Assembly: GCA_016177025.1 (NCBI GenBank)
Contig: JACOWB010000001.1
Coordinates: forward strand, 1-33,278
Source of the DNA: Candidatus Aenigmatarchaeota archaeon
GTDB lineage: Archaea; Aenigmatarchaeota; Aenigmatarchaeia; CG10238-14; SCSR01
Reading direction: 5' to 3'
Length of the DNA stretch: 33,278 bases
In this document: in pieces, positions 8,492 through 16,181 of the stretch
Numbering within the stretch: the first letter of the stretch is position 1
Layout: every line of letters starts with the position of its first letter
Translations under genes and position numbers: made by a program
The notes under the pieces: model-generated
Told to the model about the DNA's origin: nothing
Databases searched by the model: none
What the model saw: only the letters and a program-made list of their open reading frames with translations

Positions 8492-9148
8492 ATGAGGATA
8501 TTACAGTCGCATGCAGATTTCATAGAATTTGAACCCACGCAAAAAGAGATTTCTCAGGCAGAGGAGGTTGAAAAGAAAAAATACAGATATGAAGATATAG
8601 TGGTCTTGTTTGTTTCCGTTGAAAGGGATGACACAGAAGCTGTTGGAAAAAAAGCTATCGATGATGTTAAAGAATTTCTTGGAAAAATCAAAGGAAATAA
8701 AATACTAGTGTATCCCTTTGCGCATCTGAGCAGAAATCTTGCAATGCCGAACGACGCGCTAAAAATTATCAAGGGCATGGAGATGTATGCAAAGTCGATG
8801 AAAATAGAAACTTATCGCGCACCGTTTGGATGGACAAAATCATTGCATATAAAAACCAAAGGTCATCCTCTTGCTGAAACTGCGAAAATATACGGTACGG
8901 AAGCAAAGGCAGAGGTCAGACGAGATAAGACATCATCAAAAAAAATAATTCTTGACAGAAAAGGCCTGCCACCCAACGACCATAGGATACTCGGACAGGA
9001 CCTTAAGATATTCACATTCGCAGACGAAGTCGGCGCTGGTTTGCCGCTTTTCATGCCTAATGGAGAATTCATCAAACACAAGTTGCAAGAGTTCATGAGC
9101 CTGCCCGCACCATCACATGATTTTCAAACAGTTAGTAACAAGCTATAA
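8492..9148 (+). CDS. thrS: Threonyl-tRNA synthetase N-terminal fragment (archaeal editing domain + start of catalytic domain), frameshifted
   Basis: Editing domain MRILQSHADFIEFEPTQ...VYPFAHLS; ADEVGAGLPLFMPNGEFIKHKLQEFM, then frame breaks. Confidence 0.85.
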   Translation: MRILQSHADFIEFEPTQKEISQAEEVEKKKYRYEDIVVLFVSVERDDTEAVGKKAIDDVKEFLGKIKGNKILVYPFAHLSRNLAMPNDALKIIKGMEMYAKSMKIETYRAPFGWTKSLHIKTKGHPLAETAKIYGTEAKAEVRRDKTSSKKIILDRKGLPPNDHRILGQDLKIFTFADEVGAGLPLFMPNGEFIKHKLQEFMSLPAPSHDFQTVSNKL

Positions 9149-10028
9149 TGATTTGCCGTTGCGTTTAGCTGAAGCGGGGACAACTTATAGAAAGGAATTA
9201 TCAGGAGTAACATATGGTCTCATTAGAGTGTTAGGATTCTGCCAAAATGATGCTCACATTTACGTGAGAAAAGACCAGCTGAAGGATGAATTCACAAAGG
9301 TTTTGCAATTGTTCAAAGAAGTTTACAAAATAATGGAGATAAAAGGATATTGGTTCAGGCTTTCTTTGCCTGATTTCAAAAAACATCCGGAAAAATTTAC
9401 AGGAAACGCGAAAGAATGGGAATTTGCATCAGAGGAAATAAGGAAAGCGATGAAAGAATTTGGGCAGAAATTTGTAGAAGAAAGGGGTGAAGCTGCATTT
9501 TACGGGCCGAAGATTGATGTGCAGATAAAGAATACTCTTGGTAAGGAAGAAACTATAGCTACATCCCAAGTTGACATTGTTGTTCCTAAAAGAATTGGAT
9601 TGACCTACAGGGAAAAGGACGGCAAAGATGGAACGGTGATAATAATCCACAGGGCCATTCTTGGTAGCTATGAAAGGTTTATTGCATATCTTCTGGAGCA
9701 GACAAATGGAAACTTGCCCATTTGGTTGTCATCATTGCAAGTCAAGATAGCAACATTGTCGGAGGAAAATGTTAAATATGCTCAAACTGTTGAAAAGGAA
9801 TTGACTGAAAGCGGTATAAGGGCAGAAGGAGATTATGAATCCCACACGATTGAATACAAGATAAGAAGTGCGCAACTCCAGAAAATTCCTTATGTTATTG
9901 TAATTGGGAAGAAAGAGGAAGCAAATAAAACTGTAGCTGTTAGAACGAGGGATGGAAAAGTTAAGTATGGAATGGAATTAGAAAAACTTGTAAAGCAACT
10001 GAATGATGAAATAAAAAATTTTAGATAA
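9117..10028 (+). CDS. thrS: Threonyl-tRNA synthetase C-terminal fragment (catalytic remainder + anticodon-binding domain)
   Basis: Homologous reading starts upstream of the ATG as CPHHHMIFKQLVTSYNDLPLRLAEAGTTYRKELSG; GEAAFYGPKID; anticodon-binding C-terminus. Confidence 0.85.
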   Translation: MIFKQLVTSYNDLPLRLAEAGTTYRKELSGVTYGLIRVLGFCQNDAHIYVRKDQLKDEFTKVLQLFKEVYKIMEIKGYWFRLSLPDFKKHPEKFTGNAKEWEFASEEIRKAMKEFGQKFVEERGEAAFYGPKIDVQIKNTLGKEETIATSQVDIVVPKRIGLTYREKDGKDGTVIIIHRAILGSYERFIAYLLEQTNGNLPIWLSSLQVKIATLSEENVKYAQTVEKELTESGIRAEGDYESHTIEYKIRSAQLQKIPYVIVIGKKEEANKTVAVRTRDGKVKYGMELEKLVKQLNDEIKNFR

Positions 10029-10051
10029 GCTTGAAATAGAATTATTCAAAA

Positions 10052-10870
10052 TTAGTTCACAGGTCTAGAATTGCTCCAAACCATTTTGAAAACAGGTTCT
10101 AACAAATTAGCTGCCGCATGCTCGCTCTTGCTCCAGAACGCCATATGCTGGGTGTCATGGACTTTATGGTCTGTCAACGAGAAAACAATCTCTTTACCAT
10201 CAACAACTGCGAATCTCCCGGCTATCGGCAAATCTTTGCTGTTCAAGCTTCTTACCTCAGCCAGATTGCTTAATCCTTTGACTGCTTCTGTCGATTTATC
10301 CAATCCAGTCACCGCTACTTGTACTTTCACTCCACGCTCGACGGCACGTTTTAGATCGTTATAATGATTCTCAAACAATTCGTCCAATCCCTCTGCTGTT
10401 GTTACTACATTTATTCTTTTGTTGGCAACTTTGAACATGGACGACATCTGCTGCGTGACAGAATACTTGCCTTTCAGCGCGCCTGTGATTTCTTCGGGTG
10501 TAATCATGCTCAATCCTTGCGTATAGACAGAACTCAACTCTCTCATAATTTGCGAAGATTTCAAATCATCCATCCTTTCCATGGTTATCTTCATGTCTTC
10601 TTCGACTTTCTTCTCGGCTCTGTCTAAAGCTTCAGCTGGGTTTATAGCGACGTATCTTAATGGCTTGGCTGTCTGGACAACGACAAATCCCTTTTCAGCA
10701 AGGCTTTGAAGAATATCGTAGCTTCTGGATCGCGGAACATTAGCTATTTCAGACAGCTCACCTGCAGTTGAAGTGCCTCGCGCTAGCAAAGCTACCCATA
10801 ACTTCCTTTCGTATAGGTTCAGACCTATTCCTTTCAATGCATCCATCACTTTTTGCGAAGCTAAAGGCAT
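10052..10870 (-). CDS. TrmB-family transcriptional regulator
   Basis: N-term winged HTH GLNLYERKLWVALLARGTSTAGELSEIANVPRSRSYDILQSLAEKGFV. Confidence 0.85.
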   Translation of the reverse strand: MPLASQKVMDALKGIGLNLYERKLWVALLARGTSTAGELSEIANVPRSRSYDILQSLAEKGFVVVQTAKPLRYVAINPAEALDRAEKKVEEDMKITMERMDDLKSSQIMRELSSVYTQGLSMITPEEITGALKGKYSVTQQMSSMFKVANKRINVVTTAEGLDELFENHYNDLKRAVERGVKVQVAVTGLDKSTEAVKGLSNLAEVRSLNSKDLPIAGRFAVVDGKEIVFSLTDHKVHDTQHMAFWSKSEHAAANLLEPVFKMVWSNSRPVN

Positions 10871-10958
10871 TTTATCACGATGATTTTAATTCTGAATCCA
10901 AGCTTAAAAGCTTTTGTGCCACTCGGTGATAATTAATCCGGGAGAAAAGTATAAAAGC

Positions 10959-12674
10959 TTACCCTATCTTTCCTTGACTCTTGTACAAGGATGTTACTCT
11001 TTCGATGGTGTCTGCATCATTTGGTCCTTTGTCTTCTCGTATTCTTACGAATCTTGGAAATCGCAATCCAAATCCTGATTCATAATTAGGTGATTTTTGA
11101 ATTTCTTGGTATGCAACTTCTAAAACTATTTTTGGCTTAACTGATATTGTCTTTCTTTTTTCGGATACGATGATTTTTTTTAGGATTTTGGTCATTGATG
11201 CGTATTCCTCCTCGCTTAACCCTGTAGACATGTTGCCGCAACTCAGAAATTTACCTGTATCTGGGTCTCTGCATGCCAACTCGTAGCTTGTCAACCATTT
11301 TGATCTCACACCTTCTCCCCATGTTGCACTAATTATGACCAAATCTAAATTTTCCATGACTCCCTTTATCTTATACATTGCACCGACATGGCGACCGAAT
11401 GTGTAAACAGAATCTGGAACTTTCAGCATCAGACCTTCTTGCCTGCCTTTCAGCGCTTCTTGATAAAATTGCTCTAGTTTTTCCGTATCGCTTGTGATAA
11501 TCGATTTGGCCATTTGGAATTTACCAATTATTGGATTCAATATTTTTTCAAGCTCTTTTCTTCTTTCTGTCAATGGCGCATTGAAAAGTGTTTTACCGTG
11601 GATATACATGGCATCGAAAAGATTCACTTGAACCGGAATTTCCTTAGCCATTTTTTCTATGTCATACTTCCTGTGAACCCTCTGACCTAATATCTGAAAT
11701 GGCAAAGGATGTCCTGTTTTAGCATCTATTCCCAACGCCTCACCCTCGACAATGCATTCTTCAGCTTTCAAGCATTTCCTCGCAAGCTCGACTATATCCG
11801 GAAACTGTTTTGTAATGTCTTCTTGCCGTCTTGTGAAGAGCCAGAGACGATTTCCTTTTTTTTCTATTATAACGCGCATGCCGTCGTACTTGTACTCTGC
11901 AATCACCTCACCAAATTCCTTTACAACATCTTCTATTTTTTCTGCAGCTAAACCAAGCATAACCTGCATTGGTTTACCAAATTGTATACCAACTCTCTGC
12001 AATCCTTTAATCCCCATCTCTTTTGCCATCTCAGCTACTGAACCGTAATCGTTAGTCAGGCCCCATGCATTCTCAACAGCTTCGACAGCTTTCCCCTTAT
12101 CCTCCTTTGCAGTTTTTTCATCAATTAGGAAAGCACTAACAATTGCATCTCTAATAATTCCTTCGGCAGCACCGACACGCAACTCGCCTAGGATAGTTCT
12201 CACGATATATCTAGCTTCTTTCGGCTGCGCAGAGATTATCAATTCTGATATCAAACCCAATTTCCTGTCTTGAGAGCCTTCGCCTGTCATAGTGACTAAT
12301 TTCTGCAAATTCTCAAACACATGGTCGGATGATAGTTTCTTTTTTAAAAGGATTGTCTGACTTCTTCCTGCGACACATCGTTCAGCTGTCAATCCCAAAT
12401 CGCCTGTTTTTTTGAATATGCCGTCCACTTTTTCTGATGAAAGACCTGAGGACTTGGAGATGGCTTTGATCATCATCTGTGTAGCTATGCCCAATTCGTA
12501 TTCAGAATAAGACGGGAAAACTCTTCCTTGCAATAGAAGCACAATTTTTGACAGCTCGTTGGACTGCACTGATTTAAGAAATTTGGCTATTATATCGGCC
12601 TTGGCCAGCTTGGAAGATACATTCTCCAGTTTCTCGTATATGTCCGCAAGTATAGAATATTCCATACAATACAT
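10959..12674 (-). CDS. lig: ATP-dependent DNA ligase
   Basis: Nucleotidyl-transfer motif AEYKYDGMRV, EGEALGIDAKTG, EGLMLKVPDS. Confidence 0.94.
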   Translation of the reverse strand: MYCMEYSILADIYEKLENVSSKLAKADIIAKFLKSVQSNELSKIVLLLQGRVFPSYSEYELGIATQMMIKAISKSSGLSSEKVDGIFKKTGDLGLTAERCVAGRSQTILLKKKLSSDHVFENLQKLVTMTGEGSQDRKLGLISELIISAQPKEARYIVRTILGELRVGAAEGIIRDAIVSAFLIDEKTAKEDKGKAVEAVENAWGLTNDYGSVAEMAKEMGIKGLQRVGIQFGKPMQVMLGLAAEKIEDVVKEFGEVIAEYKYDGMRVIIEKKGNRLWLFTRRQEDITKQFPDIVELARKCLKAEECIVEGEALGIDAKTGHPLPFQILGQRVHRKYDIEKMAKEIPVQVNLFDAMYIHGKTLFNAPLTERRKELEKILNPIIGKFQMAKSIITSDTEKLEQFYQEALKGRQEGLMLKVPDSVYTFGRHVGAMYKIKGVMENLDLVIISATWGEGVRSKWLTSYELACRDPDTGKFLSCGNMSTGLSEEEYASMTKILKKIIVSEKRKTISVKPKIVLEVAYQEIQKSPNYESGFGLRFPRFVRIREDKGPNDADTIERVTSLYKSQGKIG

Positions 12675-12720
12675 TTATTAGGAAATATTTTAAACAATTA
12701 TTAGGTTGGTCGAGAAAAGG

Positions 12721-12897
12721 ATGGCTCTTAGTCACAGGTTTTTGAACAGTTGGCGACACTCTTGCTGCGAGAGTTGCCTTAAAAATGCGCACAGAGAGGA
12801 AAAAATGATTTTAAAGAGAGTGGTCTCTCCGAATGACGAATCCAAATATCTCGATCTTTACGTATGCACAAAATGCGGATCCACCAGAAGATTGTGA
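12721..12897 (+). CDS. Small Zn-finger protein
   Basis: CCESC...CTKCG; likely ATG 12721 within ORF 12706, preceded by aaaagg. Confidence 0.55.
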   Translation: MALSHRFLNSWRHSCCESCLKNAHREEKMILKRVVSPNDESKYLDLYVCTKCGSTRRL

Positions 12898-12937
12898 AAG
12901 GATTTACATTTAACTAACAAACTATTTTTAAGATAAT

Positions 12938-13561
12938 ATGGACTTTTTCAACGCTGTCACATCACAGGCTGACGTTAAGAAATATGAGAAAAGAGGGGTC
13001 GATGATAAACTAATCGGTGTCATGCTTTACATGGCTAACCATGCGGAATCATCTGGAAACTTGCAGGGATGGGAATTCATTGTTGTCAGAGACCCTGAAA
13101 TCAAAAAAAAATTGCATAAAGCTGCTTTGAAACTTGATGTTGTAAGGGATGCTCCTGTTGACATTGTTGTTTGCGCGGATTTGAAAAAATTCAGCATTAA
13201 ATACGAGGAAAGAGGCGAGTATCTGTATTCTATACAGGACACCGCTGGAGCTATAACTATAATGATGCTGGCGGCACAAATCCTTGGCCTTGGAACCAAT
13301 TGGGTCAGGGCGTTTGACGAGCAGGATGTAAAAGTGACACTAGGCCTGCCGAATGAAGTCAGGCCAGTTGGCATTATAACCGTCGGCTATCCAGCTGACA
13401 AGACTGGAAAAAAGAGCCCTAAACCATTTGAATACATGACATCGTTGGATATGTTCAAGAGAAAGTATGATATCTCGTACTTGTTCCAAATCGGACCCAA
13501 GGAAGAAGTGTTCAAACCTATACTCAACCAGATAATCGACAAGCTGAAGAAAGAAAAATAG
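12938..13561 (+). CDS. Nitroreductase-family protein
   Basis: NLQGWEFIVVRDPEIKKKL, DTAGAITIMMLAAQILGLGTNWV, PVGIITVGYP. Confidence 0.85.
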   Translation: MDFFNAVTSQADVKKYEKRGVDDKLIGVMLYMANHAESSGNLQGWEFIVVRDPEIKKKLHKAALKLDVVRDAPVDIVVCADLKKFSIKYEERGEYLYSIQDTAGAITIMMLAAQILGLGTNWVRAFDEQDVKVTLGLPNEVRPVGIITVGYPADKTGKKSPKPFEYMTSLDMFKRKYDISYLFQIGPKEEVFKPILNQIIDKLKKEK

Positions 13562-13611
13562 CGGCTAATAAGTTTAAGATATAAAGAAACGAAAATATTA
13601 TTAGTGAATCT

Positions 13612-15048
13612 ATGAGCAAGCTTCTGGTTTCTGCCTTTTTCATCACGCTGTTTATAAGCGTGTCTATAGTATTTGCTGCAGGAGTAGAACTTTCCTTACC
13701 AAGCAGTGCTGCAGGATACACAACAGAAACATCCGGTATAGACGTGACTGTTAAAAATACGCAGGATAAGACAGATACCTTCACATTGTCATTATTCCCG
13801 ACTCAATTCGAGAAGGTAAGCGCTAATCTGGACACTTTTCTCATAACTCTCAAACCTGGCGAGGAAAAAACTGGAAAATTAACCTTTTCCATACCTATAG
13901 ATGCTGAACCCGGCTCTTTGAGATTTGATGTGACTGCCAAATCGACCTCCGACGAGTCTTTGTCAGATGCGAAAAGTGTTATACTAAATGTACAAAGAAT
14001 AACTTCGGTTTATATTCCGGGACTATCGCTGGTGAAGTACACGCTCAATCCCGGTGAGGAAGTTGAAATAACGTCCAAAGTTTTCAATCTTGAAGACGCA
14101 TTATCCGGCAAAAATTTCCTGAAAATAACTGTAAGAAAAGGCACTGCTGTAGTGAAAACATTTGACGAGAGTCTGGATTCTATTGGCGCAAAATCGTCTG
14201 TTTCTGTAGTTAAAAGCTTCGCTCTTGACAGATATGATGCACCGGGAAGTTATGTCATTGAAGCTGAGCTCAGGGATGTGTCCAACCAACTGAAATATTC
14301 AAAGTCAATCAACTTTCAGGTAAATACAATTACCCAACCGCCAACTGAATATACGCAAAAATCCGGCGGCTATAATGTTCTTTTCTCTTCTGTAACTATC
14401 AAAGTGAAGAATGAAGGAAATGTCGAACTGCCTGCATTCACAGTAACTGAAAATATTCCAAAGTTCGCACAGGGTTTGTTTGATCCTGATATAGAACCTT
14501 CAACTACAGATTCGTCTGGCAATAGCGTTGTGTATACATGGTCTGTACCGGCACTGTCACCTGGAGGACAATATACAATTGGATATAAACTCGCTATCTG
14601 GAGAATCTGGATGACACTTGGTTTGGTTGGGGGTATTGGCTATGGTGCTTATAGATGGCTATCAAAACCAAGGATTGGCAAAGCAGTAAGGCACGAAGGT
14701 GAGATAAGAAGAGGTAAGGAAATAGTAGTTCTGCTTGAAGTGAAGAATAGGGCTTTGCATGAAATCAAGGATGTGGAAATTATTGATGTTGTGCCGCAGA
14801 TTGCTAGAGTTGTTGATAAGTTCGATACTTTGCGACCGAAGGCGAAGAGAGTTGTGAATGGTACGGAATTGAGATGGAATCTCGGTGCTATGCGATCGGG
14901 TGAAGAGAGAGTGGTGACATACAGAATAAGATCGGTAGTTGATATTGTTGGGCATTTGGCTCTGCCAGAGGCGCAGATGGTTTTCTTGGACAGGCATAAG
15001 GTAAAGAGAATGAGCGTGTCGAAGCAGGCTCTGGCGAAGGCCGAGTAA
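13612..15048 (+). CDS. Secreted/membrane-anchored beta-sandwich protein with central TM helix
   Basis: Signal peptide LLVSAFFITLFISVSIVFA; Ig-like repeats; TM IWMTLGLVGGIGYGAYRWL followed by a further DUF11-like segment. Confidence 0.7.
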   Translation: MSKLLVSAFFITLFISVSIVFAAGVELSLPSSAAGYTTETSGIDVTVKNTQDKTDTFTLSLFPTQFEKVSANLDTFLITLKPGEEKTGKLTFSIPIDAEPGSLRFDVTAKSTSDESLSDAKSVILNVQRITSVYIPGLSLVKYTLNPGEEVEITSKVFNLEDALSGKNFLKITVRKGTAVVKTFDESLDSIGAKSSVSVVKSFALDRYDAPGSYVIEAELRDVSNQLKYSKSINFQVNTITQPPTEYTQKSGGYNVLFSSVTIKVKNEGNVELPAFTVTENIPKFAQGLFDPDIEPSTTDSSGNSVVYTWSVPALSPGGQYTIGYKLAIWRIWMTLGLVGGIGYGAYRWLSKPRIGKAVRHEGEIRRGKEIVVLLEVKNRALHEIKDVEIIDVVPQIARVVDKFDTLRPKAKRVVNGTELRWNLGAMRSGEERVVTYRIRSVVDIVGHLALPEAQMVFLDRHKVKRMSVSKQALAKAE

Positions 15049-15082
15049 GATTTTTATATTAGCGATTTGCTTATTCTATTAA

Positions 15083-15193
15083 CCCCGCTTAGCTCAATGG
15101 TGGAGCGCGCCGCTGTAGCCTAGTACTGTTGTGCTAGAGATCAGCACTCTACCGGATACGGTGAGGTTGTGAGTTCAAGTCTCACAGCGGGGA
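15083..15193 (+). tRNA. tRNA-Tyr(GUA) with 39-nt anticodon-loop intron
   Basis: Acceptor ccccgct/agcgggg, D-stem gctc/gagc, anticodon stem cgccg/cggtg, T-arm gtgag ttcaagt ctcac; 72 nt after intron removal (15119-15157). Confidence 0.9.
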
Positions 15194-15231
15194 CAAATCT
15201 TTAAAAACATTTACTTACAGTATTATTTTAT

Positions 15232-15346
15232 TGACGACCAAAGCGAAGGTGAAACACCCGTTCCCATTCGAACACGGAAGTTAAGACCTTCAGCGTAGTG
15301 GTCTGTACTAATGCGAGAGCGTTGGGAAATCCACTGCGTCGTCAGC
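15232..15346 (+). rRNA. rrf: 5S rRNA
   Basis: Terminal helix tgacgac/gtcgtca; acacccgttcccattcgaacacggaagttaag signature. Confidence 0.9.
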
Positions 15347-15404
15347 CTCTTTTAGATTTATAAACACGCTTCTCATATTATTCAATCAAGCCCGGATCGT
15401 CTAG

Positions 15405-15426
15405 ACTAGCTTTTAACTAGGGACAA
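15405..15426 (+). other. Putative 22-nt intron in D-loop of tRNA-Asp
   Basis: gtct[aga]ctag / ctag-ggac[aat]: 4-bp central helix with two 3-nt bulges; removal leaves D-loop agtggccta. Confidence 0.75.
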
Positions 15427-15457
15427 TGGCCTAGGATAAAGCCCTGTCACGGCTTCG

Positions 15458-15479
15458 ATCAGGTAACCCCTGAGAGTAT
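15458..15479 (+). other. Putative 22-nt intron in variable loop of tRNA-Asp
   Basis: tcagg taacc cctga hairpin; gctt[cga] / gagt[ata] weak central helix with 3-nt bulges; removal leaves 4-nt variable loop cgac. Confidence 0.7.
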
Positions 15480-15593
15480 ACGCGGGTTCAAATCCCGCTC
15501 CGGGCGCTTTCATTTTTAGATAACAGCGAACCTTTTGCAAACATATTTAAAACATTAGTTCCATTTTAAAAGAAATGAAAGGAGGTGTTAAGA

Positions 15594-15704
15594 TTGGCAA
15601 AGTGTGAAATGTGTGGGGTTGAATATCCAGACGGAGAAGAACACACATGTGAAACTAGCGAGTCGAGCGAAAGCACGGCAAAAACTCAAGAACAAACTGA
15701 ATAA
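15594..15704 (+). CDS. 36-aa zinc-ribbon microprotein, TTG start
   Basis: ggaggtg Shine-Dalgarno then TTG; LAKCEMCGVEYPDGEEHTCETSESSESTAKTQEQTE (CxxC...HxC). Confidence 0.65.
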   Translation: MAKCEMCGVEYPDGEEHTCETSESSESTAKTQEQTE

Positions 15705-15773
15705 GATTTAAATTTGGGTTGGGGTTTTTCGGTTGCGGGTACAATTTTCATCATCTATTTCTATGACCGATAG

Positions 15774-15782
15774 CTTTAAAAA
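15774..15782 (+). promoter_or_regulatory. Putative TATA box for RNA polymerase operon
   Basis: ctttaaaaa about 30 nt before a purine at the start of a roughly 100-nt leader. Confidence 0.45.
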
Positions 15783-15898
15783 GTTCTGAATCTCTAATAT
15801 AGGATATCCAATCGGCCTCGTGGGGATAACATTTTCAAAAGACCAATTGCTGTTCTTCACGTAAGTACGCACATCCTACCAGCCGATAGTATCGGGGC

Positions 15899-16144
15899 GT
15901 GGTTATGAAAGAGATAGACATAACTAAGAATGATCTGGTACCGAAACATACATTATTGAATGACGGTGAGAAGCTGGAACTTTTTAATCAGTACGAGATC
16001 ACATTAAGGCAGTTACCGAGAATTCTTGTGAACGATCCTGTCGTCCAAAACATTGGCGGGAAAGTAGGGGATGTTGTGAAAGTTGTCAGAAAATCACCTA
16101 CTGCTGGCGAAGCTCTGTATTATAGAGTTATTGTGAGGGGATAA
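15899..16144 (+). CDS. rpoH: DNA-directed RNA polymerase subunit H
   Basis: LVPKHTLLNDGEK...LPRILVNDPVVQNIGGKVGDVVKVVRKSPTAGEALYYRVI; ATG 15905 may be the true start. Confidence 0.93.
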   Translation: MVMKEIDITKNDLVPKHTLLNDGEKLELFNQYEITLRQLPRILVNDPVVQNIGGKVGDVVKVVRKSPTAGEALYYRVIVRG

Positions 16145-16181
16145 AATCAAAGATGGATTTGTAACCTTACTGGACACCTTT

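Larger units (their letters stand above)
15390..15506 (+). tRNA. tRNA-Asp(GUC), interrupted in D-loop and variable loop; anticodon loop intact
   Basis: Acceptor gcccgga/tccgggc + G73, anticodon arm aagcc ctgtcac ggctt, T-arm gcggg ttcaaat cccgc; 117 nt, 73 nt after removing two 22-nt segments. Confidence 0.88.
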
